Assembly (NCBI GenBank): GCA_026210745.1
Contig: CP110630.1
Location: 5,456,001-5,520,000, forward strand
Reading direction: 5' to 3'
Source: Exobasidium rhododendri
Taxonomy: Eukaryota; Basidiomycota; Exobasidiomycetes; Exobasidiales; Exobasidiaceae
Length of the DNA stretch: 64,000 nucleotides
The notes under the pieces were generated by a model that saw nothing but the letters and a program-made list of their open reading frames with translations, was not told the DNA's origin and did no database searches. Below are positions 46,745-59,174 of the stretch, in pieces. Position 1 is the first letter of the stretch, and each line of letters begins with the position of its first letter. A program made the position numbers and the translations under genes.

Positions 46745-48689
46745 TCATCTTCTTCCCCTGATTGCTCGTAGAGTGCCTAGCAATGTTCTCCGTTCGAAGA
46801 TGACGCTGCGAAGGGCTGAGATGAGGGTGGCTGTCCTAACTTTTTCTCAACTCTACCACTCACCATGCTCCAACACACAGCGAGGCACAAGTCAAGCCAG
46901 TAATGATGTGTGCGAAAGGTAGCTGCTCTCCTATCGCATTTTTGCTTATGTGAGACCTCCACCTGACTGTAATGGCAGAAAGGAGAAAGGTGCTGACTGT
47001 GATTGAATGCGGTAAGAGAGTCAAGGCAGATAGTCGAGGTGCATCACCCCTACTCGCGATGCTTTTGTCTCCTTTCAAGCTCTTGCGTTGTCTATCATGG
47101 AAGTACGACAATGTGAAGTGGAAGCTGTAGGCTGCTCTTGCTAACGTACTGAGACTGCTTGCTAAGATGAGACCTCTCTCTGCTGATACGACGCTTGTAT
47201 ACTGGAAAGCAGTCAGTATCGAAACAAAGAGACCACTGGCGGCGACGAGGACAAAAGCGTATCGAGTCAATTGAGTCGGTGTAGCACAGGCTTGCAAAAA
47301 TCCTTCGAGAAGACCATTGAAGGCCATCGCGGGAAGATATGTCGATCCATAAGTGGCGAGGATAGACGACGCAGATGTCTCTATTGCCCAGTGCCTTCCG
47401 GCTAGGATGAGGAGCAACGTAGTTGAGAAGGGAGGACAAAAGGTGATGAGGAATAGCGATAAAAGAATGTGGAAGGCGAGCAAATTCTGAAGTAGGTCTG
47501 CGGCCAGCCGAAGAGAAGACGATCCGGGTGTGTCGTTGTCACCCAGCAGATGAGCAAATGTAAGACGGGAGCTTTCCTCTAACGGTTGATAGAGCAGACG
47601 AGCGATAAGCGATCCTTCGAGGATGTGAATAGCAAAGGTGTGACGGACGATGTGAGCCTCTGACCCAAAAGAACGTAATCAAAAAAGCTTCTAACTGCAC
47701 TCACCGTAATTGCTGGCTAGAGCGTATGCGCCCTGATGACTGAGCGATGCTAATTTAGCCACCGCGAGCTTGTCCCCTTCACCCAGGCCATGCTTGAAGA
47801 TATTTTGCCTCGTCATTGTCCAGGAAAGATGAAGCGCTTCTTCGTTGAAGACGGGACCCTGTTCTGTTGATGTCCCTGTGGATGGGACCAGGAAGTAGAT
47901 TGCTTCTTGCAGGCCTCTTTTCCTAGCATATGACACCCAAAACACAGTCAAGAAGACGGCGCCAAAGCAGAACTGGCCTATTCCGAAAGGAAGTAGTGAA
48001 GAGATACTATCAAAGTACCACAATGAGAAGAGTGTGCTTGCACTCTTCGCTGCAACGGCCAGTCCTTCGGCCATGACTCTCGTCCTTGTGTCTACTGCCA
48101 TCAAGGCATCAATGTAGAGTGGTTCTGCGATCAGCTCTAAAACGGCACCGGCCGTGAAGTTCCCGATCGCCCAAGTAAAGTGAGGATGCTGTGTCATTTG
48201 AGGAGGGGCAAGATAGGTAGTGTATGCATATAGAACCACTACTGAGATACAAACGCCGATAGGCACCGGAAGCAGTGTGACGTTCCTCGTCGATCTGGCA
48301 CTACCAACACCCTGATCACTTCCCTTTGTACGACTGAGTGCAGTCCGAAAGCCCTCCCTTGATAGAGTCAAGATCAAGCCAAGCATCAATTCAAAGTGTA
48401 TGTTGGCGACTCCTAAGACCTCTGCCGAAGTGAGTCGTACCTGCATCTGCGTCATGAACAGTGTCAAGAAACGGGAAAAGATTTGGAGCAGGATCAGACT
48501 CCCAGCAGAGACCATTTTAGCTGACGTTCCTTTGCCGTCATCCTCAGCCGATGCCTTTGCCGTTGCCTCTGCCATTGATCCTGCCAGTCTTGTCGATGTA
48601 TGTGGTGGATCAAGACTCCAGTCTCTGGCTTCTTTCTTCTCGATCTGCGTCACTTTGGCCCGCAATTGTCTCGCACGGATACGATCCAT
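46745..48689 (-). CDS. RFT1: RFT1, ER lipid-linked oligosaccharide factor
   Basis: Exons 48689..47705, 47659..46864 and 46805..46745 encode 613 residues. The multi-spanning protein has the family motifs SAGSLILLQIFSRFLTLFMTQM, REGFRTALSR, LELIAEPLYIDAL, SLSHQGAYALASNYG and EGSLIARLLYQPLEESSRL, and YLPAMAFNGLLEGFLQA. Rft1 is needed for Man5GlcNAc2-PP-dolichol to appear on the lumenal ER face for N-glycosylation. The last exon (20 codons, CVIFERRTLLGTLR) is inferred from a GTGAGT donor lying directly at the alternative stop at 46860. Reading through would end the protein ...CVGAW. About 65 residues of charged N-terminal extension precede the first membrane segment. Confidence 0.94.
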
Positions 48690-48997
48690 CTCCACCTCCG
48701 CCCTCTACCGCGTGCATGTCGTGTCAAGTTGCGCCAGAAAGAAGAACCATGCTGAACCCGCAAAGACAGGAATGTAGATATTGAAAAGATAGCATTGCAA
48801 GCATGCAAAGTCATAACATGAGAGCTTTAGAATGATGTGTACAGAAGAGACGAGGCATGGAGGAAAGGGGGAAAAAGGAACGATCACTAGAGACGTAGGA
48901 AAGATATTTGCACTGATTTGCATCATCAGATCCTGTGCTCAGACTGGAGTTTGTCACTCTTTCCGCCTTGCCAAAGTTCAGTGCAGCGAGTGTTGTC
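48690..48997. other. Gap between RFT1 start and PCK1 stop
   Basis: 308 bases, both genes on the minus strand. It holds the RFT1 promoter and the PCK1 3' end. No ORF or repeat is worth calling. Confidence 0.4.
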
Positions 48998-50797
48998 TTA
49001 CGCCTTTGGACCGGCGGATAGGACCTCTGCTGATACATCGGAAGCGTACTTTTCAAAGGCGTCGGTGAACATACCGGCCAGCTTCTTGATCTCCCCATCG
49101 AAAGCCTTCTTGTCTGCCCATGCGTTCCTGGAGTGTAGGATCTCCGATGGAACACCGCTGACCTTCTTTGGCACCTTGAGGTTGAAGACTTCAAAGTCTT
49201 CGTATTCTGCATTCGCCAATTCACCAGAGTGGATCGCATTCAAGATGGCACGGGTGTACTTGAGAGGGCATCGCTTTCCCGTTCCAAACTTACCACCGGA
49301 CCAACCCGTGTTGATCAGGTAAGCATTTGCCTTGACCTTGCTCATTCGTTCAGCAAGCATGGATGCGTATCTTCGAGGGTGGAGGACAATGAAAGGCTGA
49401 CCGTAGCAGGTGGAGAATGTGGGACTTGGCTCGACGACACCGTCTTCGGTTCCGGGTGTCTTGGAGGTGTAACCGGCGATGAAGTGGTACTGTGCTTGCT
49501 CTGGCGTTAGCTTACTGACGGGGGGTAGTACTCCGAAAGCATCGCAGGTCAAGAGGATGATGTTCTTGGGTAGTCCGGCCACGCAAGGAATCTTTGCATT
49601 GGGAATAAAGTCGATGGGGTAAGCACATCGAGTGTTTTCGGTCAAGTGAGAGTCATCGTAGTCTGGTGTTCTAGTCACTTGATCGTAGGAAACGTTCTCC
49701 AAGATGGATCCGTACCTGATGGCGTTGAAGATTTCTGGCTCCTTTTCGGCACTCAATCCGATACACTTGGCGTAACAACCTCCTTCGATATTGAACACAC
49801 CATTGTCAGACCAGACGTGCTCGTCGTCACCGATCAACCTTCGGTGAGGATCGGCGGACAGCGTTGTCTTTCCAGTGCCAGACAGACCAAAGAACAAAGA
49901 AACGTCACCATCTACCCCCTCGTTAGCAGAAGAGTGAAGTGACAATTGACCAAACTTGACTGGTTGAAGGTAGTGCATGACACTGAAGATTCCCTTCTTC
50001 ATTTCTCCGGCGTACTCTGTTCCCAAGATGACCATTTCGCGACGTTTGAAGTTGATCTCCACGGAGGTGGAAGAAGTCATACCGGCAGTGAATCGATTGG
50101 CAGGGAATTGACCAGCATTGTAGATAATGAAGTCGGGCTCCCCGAAGTTCTCCAGCTCTTCTCGAGTAGGTCGAATCAGCATGTTGTGCATAAAGAGAGC
50201 GTGATAAGCTCGGCAACAGATGACTCGAACCTTGATGCGGTATTTGGGGTCCCAGCCTGCAAATCCGTCAAAGACGTAGATATCGTCTCGAGTGTTGAGG
50301 TAGTCGATAGCTCGCTCTCGGTTAATTTCAAACGTGTGCTCGTCCATCTTGATGTTCACTGGTCCCCACCAGACATCATCCTTGCTGGAGTCTTCGAAGA
50401 CGATTCGCTTGTCCTTGGGACTTCGACCGGTCTTCTTTCCACTGAAATTGATCAGAGCTCCACTGCTTGAAATAATAGCACCCTCCTTTTTGATGGCATC
50501 TTCGTACAAGGCAGCTACGGGGGCATTTCTCTGGTAAGGGCGGAAGAACGAAAAAAGCTGCGTGAGTACACGACAACGACAAAGAAGGCTTGAGCTTCCT
50601 GCTCACCTTCAAGTGGATCTTGTCCATGTCAAAGCCGGCATCAGAGAAGAGCTGGATGTTTTCCCGGCCCAAAAGAGCGTATTGGGGGTCCTGAGTGGGG
50701 AGTTCATCTGTGAAAGGCAAGTGGAGGATGAGTACAAAGCTATAGACCTCGCAAGAGAACAGCACCACTTACCGTGATGATTACCGGGAGAAGTCAT
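48998..50797 (-). CDS. PCK1: Phosphoenolpyruvate carboxykinase (ATP)
   Basis: Exons 50797..50773, 50707..50607 and 50530..48998 encode 552 residues, the normal size. Kinase-1a [13 protein letters not shown], kinase-2 region ([24 protein letters not shown]), the [23 protein letters not shown] region, ENVSYD and INTGWSGG are all intact. The enzyme turns oxaloacetate into PEP, the committed step of gluconeogenesis, in the cytosol. The first exon has eight codons (MTSPGNHH). Codon use is biased towards C- or G-ending codons compared with neighbours, which fits a highly expressed gene. It is divergent from RET2, 913 bases away. Confidence 0.98.
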
Positions 50798-51710
50798 GAT
50801 TGCTACTGAAGTGAAAGGTGCGGAGATGTAGTCGGCTTTTAGTACGTCTAGGTGAGGTAGTTAGGGAATTAGACGGTAGGTGTTAGGGGGAGGAGAAAGA
50901 GAGAAGAAAGTGTTAGATGCGGAAGTTGTTATATATGTTCCTCTCGACAGGCGCGGAGGGAGGGGGAAGAGTGGGTCAAAAATAGCTGCGGGTGATTCCT
51001 CCCTAAGTAAGAACAGTGCGGGGAAAGGCCACACTCTAGCCAATTAGGAGCAGAACGGGAAGAAATTCCGATTTTTTCAATTGTAAGAATATCTATTCTG
51101 TGCTAGATCGATAGACAGAAGGAGATTTCCTCGCCCGCCTTCGTGGCTTTCACTTCTCCACATTGCCCGACACTTCCTGACGCAGAAGCGCGTCAACAGC
51201 TCCCCCCCCTTTTGATCTTTGGGAAGAAAAAAGGAGTTCACGGAAAGGAAGACATGGAATCATTCTACTTACTGAAGCGGTGCGATCTGTGGTGGTAGGA
51301 GGAGGGACACACGGGATGGTGGAAGTAACGCGATAGGCTCATATAGAGCGCCGAAGAGGACGCAAGGCATATGCGAGCCTCTATCCTGTGAAAGAGTTGT
51401 GACGAACTAGGCGTGACGCTCCGAGCGGAATTAAGTGCAATTCGGGCGATCTAGGGATGCTCCGAAGGTGTCGGACTCGGAGACCTGACTCGCGTGGACA
51501 AGCTGAACCTCAGGAAGCAAAGCCCCTTCTCTCGCGTGGTTTGGCGACACACGTGCTTCTTCTTGGTTGTCATTTGAGCTTGGCCTCGTCGGCGCCTGTT
51601 GCTAGCGAGAAGCTTAGTAGCATGGACTTTACGGGGAGGCAAAGCAACACTCTAATCTCACCTCGCACATACAGTCGCAACTCGCCTTCCACTGACCCTG
51701 CCACCTTACA
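50798..51710. promoter_or_regulatory. Divergent upstream region of PCK1 and RET2
   Basis: 913 bases without a believable ORF. Visible are the TATA-like box for PCK1, a GGGGGAGGAGAAAGAGAG purine stretch near 50885-50905, and a CCCCCCCC run near 51202-51209. PCK1 in fungi is glucose-repressed, so carbon-source elements are expected here, but I did not find a clear CSRE. Confidence 0.45.
50929..50935 (-). promoter_or_regulatory. TATA-like box of PCK1
   Basis: TATATAA on the minus strand about 130 bases upstream of the PCK1 ATG. A TATA promoter suits a strongly regulated gluconeogenic gene. The call rests on motif and position only. Confidence 0.45.
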
Positions 51711-52451
51711 ATGGTACTTTTGGCAGCGTCCATTTGCACTCGTGGCGGCAAGCCAGTCATCTCTCGTCAATTTAGAGAAATGCCAAGAGCGAGAGTGGAA
51801 GCGCTGCTGGCATCGTTCCCAAAATTGATCTCAGCAGGTTCGCAGCACACGACGATCGAAACAGAAACAGTCCGTTACGTATACCAACCTTTGGAAGACC
51901 TCTACATGATACTGATCACCAACAAATCATCCAATATTCTACAAGACATCGATACCCTTCACCTTTTTGCGCGGACAGTCTCGGATATGTGTCGATCTTT
52001 GGATGAAAGGGACGTGCTACGAAATGCATTCGAGCTGCTGAGTGCATTTGACGAAATCGTCAGCCTAGGATATCGTGAGAATGTCTCGCTGACGCAGATC
52101 AAAACATTCCTGGAAATGGAAAGTCATGAAGAGAAGATTCAGGAGATAATCGAGAGAAACAAGGAAATGGAGGCAAAGGAGGAACTGAAGAGAAGGGCAA
52201 AGCAGTTGGAGATGCAGAGAAGAGATGCCGCTCGACGTGGTCAAAACAATTTTCAGAACAACTCAGGCGGATTCGGATCAAATGGTGGATATCAAGGTGT
52301 ACGTCAGTTTGATGGCGCAACATCGACAGTCGTACGCGATACAGGATCTTCGAATACCTCTACACCCGCTGCTAAGCCATTCAAGTCGAAGGGGATGCAA
52401 TTGGGAAAGAAGGCGAAGAATGTGGCTTTGTTGGGGGAAGACGAAGATTGA
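51711..52451 (+). CDS. RET2: Coatomer delta subunit, N-terminal part only
   Basis: A single 246-residue ORF. Residues 1-140 match delta-COP very closely (MVLLAASICTRGGKPVISRQF; HTTIETETVRYVYQPLEDLYM; SAFDEIVSLGYRENVSLTQIK; EMESHEEKIQEIIERNKEMEA), the longin-like domain and helix that assemble into the COPI coat. A linker follows, ending in KSKGMQLGKKAKNVALLGEDED and a stop. In other eukaryotes delta-COP continues here into a mu-homology domain of about 250 residues. That domain is missing: SEN15 ends on the other strand only 102 bases downstream. No splice donor near the stop would lead to a further exon. The protein is either naturally short or one of two delta-COP loci. Confidence 0.9.
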   Translation: MVLLAASICTRGGKPVISRQFREMPRARVEALLASFPKLISAGSQHTTIETETVRYVYQPLEDLYMILITNKSSNILQDIDTLHLFARTVSDMCRSLDERDVLRNAFELLSAFDEIVSLGYRENVSLTQIKTFLEMESHEEKIQEIIERNKEMEAKEELKRRAKQLEMQRRDAARRGQNNFQNNSGGFGSNGGYQGVRQFDGATSTVVRDTGSSNTSTPAAKPFKSKGMQLGKKAKNVALLGEDED

Positions 52452-52553
52452 TAGAACAGAACATGTGGGCATCTAATGCGTGTATAGTACAGTTGATGGG
52501 GGAGTAATGATTTAAAGGTCTTATCTTCCTGCTTGGCTCCCCACAAAGGGCGA

Positions 52554-53076
52554 TCAGTTGACTGGCTTGACTAGACCTCGGGCCATGTTGTAGTAGACAA
52601 CTGTGGCATCGGGGGAATGCACCGCGATGAGAAAGTGTGTTTGGAGGAGGTGAACTTCCCTTTCTCCATTCTGTGCGCTCAGTTTCAGGCTGTCGAGACA
52701 GGTGAAGATGTGCTGAAATCTGGTGAGGAGAGAGAGGAAGAATGATGATCAGATTGGTAGACTCCTTCCACGAAGTAATAGGACGAGGTACGAACATTGC
52801 TGAATTGAGCATATCCGATATATTACAGCACCATACGGCTTCCAGGCCCTTTGCCTCCGGCCTGAGACCAATAATCAGCGCTCTTCCCAGCTGGTCTGAT
52901 GAGCCTCCTGTGCCCTCGGGTGAAGTGTCGACGATGGAGAGATGCTGCCATTTTGAGGCGTGTGTCAAGTCGACGATCGTTTGTGTAAGAGAAGCCGCTT
53001 GTTCAGGGTACTTTTCTATAATACTTCGTAGGTTGCTATGCTGATTCAATGCTTCTCGCACTGCCGTGGTGACCAT
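52554..53076 (-). CDS. SEN15: tRNA-splicing endonuclease subunit SEN15
   Basis: Exons 53076..52763 and 52719..52554 encode 159 residues. The order of motifs follows human TSEN15: a helical N-terminus, VDLTHASKWQHLSIV, a strand near LIIGLRPEAKGLEAV, VPRPITSWKE, then QHIFTCLDSLKLSA, HFLIAVHSPDATVVYYNMARGLVKP. Sen15 is a structural subunit of the nuclear/mitochondrial-surface complex that cuts introns from pre-tRNA. The intron must start at a weak GTCTAC donor and end CACCAG (about 44 bases) to join SWKE to FQHIF in frame; alternatives break the family pattern. It is divergent from VPS45. Confidence 0.82.
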
Positions 53077-53359
53077 CTCCTATCGGAAGAGTTGGCGAGG
53101 AGAGAGGCTCAGACAAATGCTCTTTCTCCCTTTGGCGCTCTCAGCACGCACGATAAAGTTCAGAAGTGAGTCAAACGTGACAAAAGCGATAATGTGAACG
53201 CCCGCGCACGAACCAACGCAACGATTTGGATCTCTGAAGCAGCCTACCATCCCCTTCCGCTCGCCTTGCGTCCCCCCGCTCTTTTCTCTCACGTAAAAGG
53301 AGCTTCTTGCGGTGGCGAAGTCTTTCGCTGTGGCCACTGGCCGTGTTTTCTCGTAAACG

Positions 53360-55739
53360 ATGGACGTCACAAAGGCCATATCGGCGTACATCGAGAGGAT
53401 TATCAGCTCCGTGTCCGGGATGAAAGTGCTGCTTCTCGATGCAGAAACGACGCCAATCATCTCCATATCACTGACGCAATCATCCCTCCTGTCTCATGAA
53501 GTCTACCTGACCGACAGGATCGACAATACCAGTAGAGATCGAATGAGGCATCTAAAGTGTATTACCTTGTTGCGACCTACGCGGGAGAGCATCGATGCTT
53601 TGGAGGTGGAACTAAAGACGCCTAAATATAGCAGCTACTCTCTTTTCTTCACAAATGCACTCAAGAAGTCTGACATTGAAAGACTTGCAGAGGCGGATGA
53701 ACATGATGTGGTCAAGGAGGTGCAGGTGAATACGATGAAGAGGATCGAGGGGCGCCTTCTTTCCTGACCCGCTCGCTAACAACTGCTAACTTCGTCTAGG
53801 AATATTTTGCCGATTACGTTCCCATCAATCCGGCTCTCTTCTCGCTCAACTACTCCTCTCCTCCCATGCATCTCTGGTCTTCTTCACCACAGGAATGGGA
53901 GCCTTCTGCGCTAGAGAGACACACGAACGGCCTCGTAGCACTACTGCTCAGTCTGAAAAAGAAGCCAGTGGTGCGGTACGAGAGGATGAGCAGTCTGGCC
54001 AGGAAACTTGGGGAGGAGGTTCATGTGAGTATCACCCTTCAATGTGTTGAAGCAGGTTAGAGTCGAACTTTGCTGAAGATAGCTGCATCAACTGTTCAGT
54101 ATCAAATGCAGTCTGCTTTACCATCACTTTTCGACTTTAGGCGGACTGACTCTTCGCCGGTGTTGTTGATCCTAGATCGGCGCAATGATCCAGTCACACC
54201 TCTACTAAGTCAATGGACATACCAAGCGATGGTTCATGAAATGATAGGAATCAACAACGGTAGAGTCAGCTTGCAAGATGCTGAAGGCGTTCGACCAGAA
54301 CTAAGGGAAATTGTCTTGTCCGCTGATCAGGACCCTTTCTTTAGCAACAACCTCTACGATAATTTTGGAGATCTCGGTGCTTCGATCAAGCAATACGTTG
54401 TGGACTATCAGGCAAAGACTGCGTCGTCCTCATCCATAGATACTGTCGCAGACATGAAACGATTCGTTGAGCAATACCCTGAATTTCGTAAACTGGGAGG
54501 AAATGTGTCGAAACATGTCAGCTTATTGGGGGAATTGAGCAAGAAAGTGGAGAACGAGAGTCTGCTAGAAGTCAGCGAATTGGAGCAGAGTTTAGCCAGT
54601 AACGAGAGCCATGCCGCTGATCTACGGGTGAGTGACACAGCCAAGGCACTGAGCCAATAAGTCGATATGAGTCAATTGTATCGCACACTGAAAGTCTCCT
54701 TCCTTTCCTCTTTCTCTCGTCTTCGCCATCCTTTTTAGAATCTGTACGCCCTGCTCGATTCGGCAAAGGTGAAGCAAGAAGCAAAGCTGAGGTTAGCGAT
54801 CCTCTATGCTCTGCGATATCAAAAGTACACGGGGAACGAAGTCTCACAAGTCGTAAAGAGACTTTTGCAAGCGGGTCTATCCGAAAGTCGAGCGGCGTTG
54901 GTTTTCGTGATGCTCAACCTTGCAGGTGCTGAACAACGTCAAGACGATCTGTTCGCCAATGAGAACTTTTTCTCTCGGGGAAAGAGTGCCTTAAAAGGGC
55001 TGAAGGGTGTTGATAATGTCTACACACAACATTCGCCCCACCTTTTGGAGACTATAGAGAATCTTATGAAAGGTCGCCTAAAGGACACTAGTCATCCTTA
55101 CGCCGGAGGCTCACAGGCACCGCCACCCATGCAGAAGTGAGAGCGGCGAAGAGAGAAGAGAACGCCCAGCGACACTGTCTAAGTACTTACCCGTAAATTC
55201 ATTTTCTTACTTTTCATCAGACCGCGAGACGTCATTTTGTTCATGATCGGTGGCGCTACATATGAAGGTGAATTTGAGAGAAAACGAGTCGGATTACTGT
55301 AGTGTGTGGACTGGAGCTCATCTTTCACACTTTCTTCTTTCCTTCAGAGGGACGGGCAGTAGCGTTGGCGAATCTACAAGACACAAGTGGACCAGGACAA
55401 GGAGCCCACTTCTTACTCGGCGGAACGACGATACACAATTCCAAGTCGTTCCTTGACATGATTCAGAACGCCGCCTCTCGATTTCCCAGCAGTATCACTC
55501 GACCGCCTCTGAGCAACCAACCTGCTCTGAATCTTGGCGTTACACCTGTCCGATCATCTGAAGATCGAATAACGTCTGCTTTCTCGTCATTTGGTGGAAA
55601 TGGGGCCGGCAGTCTATCCGGTCAGGGATCTATCCTGGATCCAGGAAGGCTGGGTGAAGTGAGGGAGAATGCAAAGGATATTGCTTCTGGTCTGTTCGGA
55701 CGGCTTCGCGGTGCAGTCGATGGCATTTCCCTGCAGTAG
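53360..55739 (+). CDS. VPS45: Sec1/Munc18 protein VPS45
   Basis: Six exons: 53360..53725, 53800..54024, 54100..54627, 54739..55136, 55221..55267 and 55348..55739, giving 651 residues. Family signatures are SGMKVLLLDAETTPIIS, LLRPTRESIDAL, EYFADYVPINPALFSLN, LLILDRRNDPVTPLLSQWTYQAMVHE, LYDNFGDLGASIK, RLAILYALRYQ, and PRDVILFMIGGATYE joined to EGRAVALANL. Vps45 binds the syntaxin Tlg2 at the trans-Golgi and endosome and controls SNARE assembly. After TTIHNSKSFL the protein runs on for about 85 residues with Ser/Gly-rich sequence and an amphipathic-looking end (VRENAKDIASGLFGRLRGAV), longer than typical Vps45. Confidence 0.95.
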
Positions 55740-56236
55740 TCAGTCCATTTACAGGCTCGCTACTGGGGCAATCATCACTCGGGACTATATCATTGAACTT
55801 GTAGTATAAGACATGAAGCGGTGGAAATTGACGACAAGAGTGAAAGGGAGAAAAGAGGAGAGATCACTAAAAAGTTGTTACCCTATCTCTTCCAAATGGA
55901 GGGAGAAAGAGAGAGAGGACAAAACGGTGAATGGTATTAAGAGATGGGGAAGTAGAGAAGAGGAAATCAGAAGAGACAAAGCTGGGAAAAAAGGGGTGCC
56001 GGTCTTCCATTGAGGTCGCCAATCGACTTCGGGGTATACGATTGTTCCATCGATTGGCTAGGCGAAGGAGAGACCACGTTACGGGAGGGAAAGAGGTGGG
56101 GGATTGGGGATTTCGTAAAGAAAGAGAACGGAGAAAGGGAAAGGGTGTGGAAGAGAGGCAGCCAAGGTGGGAAGCTTGTAGCAAGTCTTTCTTCCGTCTA
56201 TCGAATAGGCGAAAGCAGAAGTCTTGTCTCCCCCCC
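55740..56236. other. Convergent 3' gap after VPS45
   Basis: 497 bases, strongly purine-rich on the plus strand (runs of GAGAGA, GGGAAAG) between about 55840 and 56160. Long ORFs in it come from this composition bias and not from a gene. It probably holds the 3' untranslated region of the Lys/Glu-rich gene. Confidence 0.45.
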
Positions 56237-57231
<995 letters not shown>

Positions 57232-59174
57232 GACTGCAGGAAAAGAAAATCGTCTGATCAGTGCTGCTTATCTTTGACATCATGAGCATCGCGATCGGGC
57301 AACCAACCTTGTTGAAATGTTAACGGGGGTGGCTTAAGAAAGATAACTCTTTAGAGTGTAGAGTGTAGAGGAAGAGAGCGAGAGAAGAGAGAGGGAGAAA
57401 CACAAATAAGTGGATAGGTGATGAGGAAAGAGAGAGGAAAGTGAAGTGAAGAAAATTTTCACCAAGAGGAGGGGGGCTGCACTGAGGATATATAGCGGCC
57501 GCTTCGTCTGCTGCTACTTTAGTGAAAGAGCGAGTACATCTCCGGCTGTTCACAAAGAAAGACAAAAGGGGCAAATAAAAGAATTGGGCGCTCAGAGACA
57601 ATTTGCATATGAACGTTTTCATTCAAATAACGAGCAAGTATGCATTCCGCTGACGAGGTGCCTACCTTGGTGTCTAGATACTGTAGTTGCTGAGTGCGCA
57701 CATATGAGGAATATTTTAGGCTTCGGATTCATGCGGCGCCGCTTGTGCCCACAGATTTTCTGGCCCAGTGGATTCCTATTGTTGTCGGAAAAGAAAACTC
57801 TTTAGACAGCTGCAATGCGCGTTGGAGGAAAGGCACTCTCACCCGTCCTCTGCGGTTTCAATTCTTATTCCCATTTTGGGTCGCGGAGGGGGGGGGGAAA
57901 TCTGAATGCTTTTCTAATTCACGCTTTGCATAGCCATCTTACGGTAGAGGAGGGGCGGAGGAGCGGAGCTTTCTGCCTTGGGGGGGGGGGACAAGCCGAT
58001 TGGGCCGGCCAGGAGTATAGTTGTCTGGATGTCTGCCGGGATTGGTTCCGTGACAAGACGTTCGAGATCCTCCTATCCTGCCGCCACCCCTTACTTTTGG
58101 CTGGCTAGATGATGAGGAAACCAACACAACAACACTCTCCGCCCGCCAAAAAAAACCGGAGGATGATATAAAAGGGGAAAAAGGAAAAAGTTTTCTGGAG
58201 AAAAGGTTAAAAGTTTTTAGATAGTGCTTAACAATAATATATCTTAAAAATCGTCTCAACGTCTCCAAAAGCTTATTTTCTGTGAACACAAAAGAGGAAA
58301 TTAAGCACGCAGGCGATTGTCAGAATCTGGTTTTAGTCCAGTGAATGCTCCGTCAATATAATTTTGAATACAACATGCACGGAAAAGTAATAACCTGTCA
58401 CAGATAGTCCTGATGTCGGTCGATCTCTATTCTGCCGAAATCTTGGACACTGGATTTCCGAGGCATCTCTCTCTCCCTTTACAAATCAGAGTACAATGAG
58501 CCTTAGGACGCAACTGTTGTTGTACACGACCGCTGCAAGGACCCCCAATTTCACCGTTTCAAGAGACAGAATGGTCTGGCCTAGGACGCTTCACCAGCAC
58601 ACAGACGAAATGTTGAGCAGGTTCGTAAGCAAGGGCAGTACGCTCGAACCCAAATGTGCCCGTCGAACACACTCAGCCAATAAATAGAAATTATCCTCAC
58701 AGCGGATTTGAAAGGTCTTGGCATTTCGAACTTCTTTCGTTCCCCCTTTGCCGACGAATACTGGGGACAGAGAGGGTAGAAGGGTTTGGAGGGGAGGAAT
58801 TCTATCTTATTGGAATCGAGAAGAGCGAGAGTCTAATTCTCCGACAGCCGGATTAGAGGTACGATCAATCTACTAATAGCTTTGATCATGCTGCTGCAGT
58901 AGGTGATCGACTCTGGCCACCACTGATTACGTCGTTCTCCTTGTATAACTCACGCACGGGAACGGTCTTTGACTGCAAAGTGGGGTAAAAGTCTTTTGGT
59001 TTTGCCATCGCGGACAACGTGGCCGGCCATCTGCCGGACATAACGAAAGTGCGTACATGACGTGCTTGCGACTTAAGGCCGATCGGGTGTTGGGCATCAC
59101 TTTCTCTCGGCTGAGCTATATAAAGACGGCAAGACACTTGTCGTAAACGCATCTGATTGCAAATACTGCCCACA
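57232..59174. promoter_or_regulatory. 1.9 kb divergent upstream region with G-runs
   Basis: This is the longest gene-free stretch of the window, between the Lys/Glu/Ala-rich gene (leftwards) and the oxygenase (rightwards). On the minus strand a TTTCCTGCAG acceptor lies two bases before the ATG at 57231, so a leader intron is likely, and CTATATATC at 57487-57495 is a TATA candidate. Two G-homopolymers occur at 57888-57897 and 57980-57990. AT-rich sequence lies near 58195-58270 and a GATATAAAAGGGG motif at about 58164. No ORF is convincing. Confidence 0.5.
59117..59125 (+). promoter_or_regulatory. TATA box of the oxygenase gene
   Basis: TATATAAAG lies about 50 bases before the ATG at 59175, the best TATA consensus in the window relative to a start codon. 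It implies a regulated promoter with a short leader. Confidence 0.55.
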
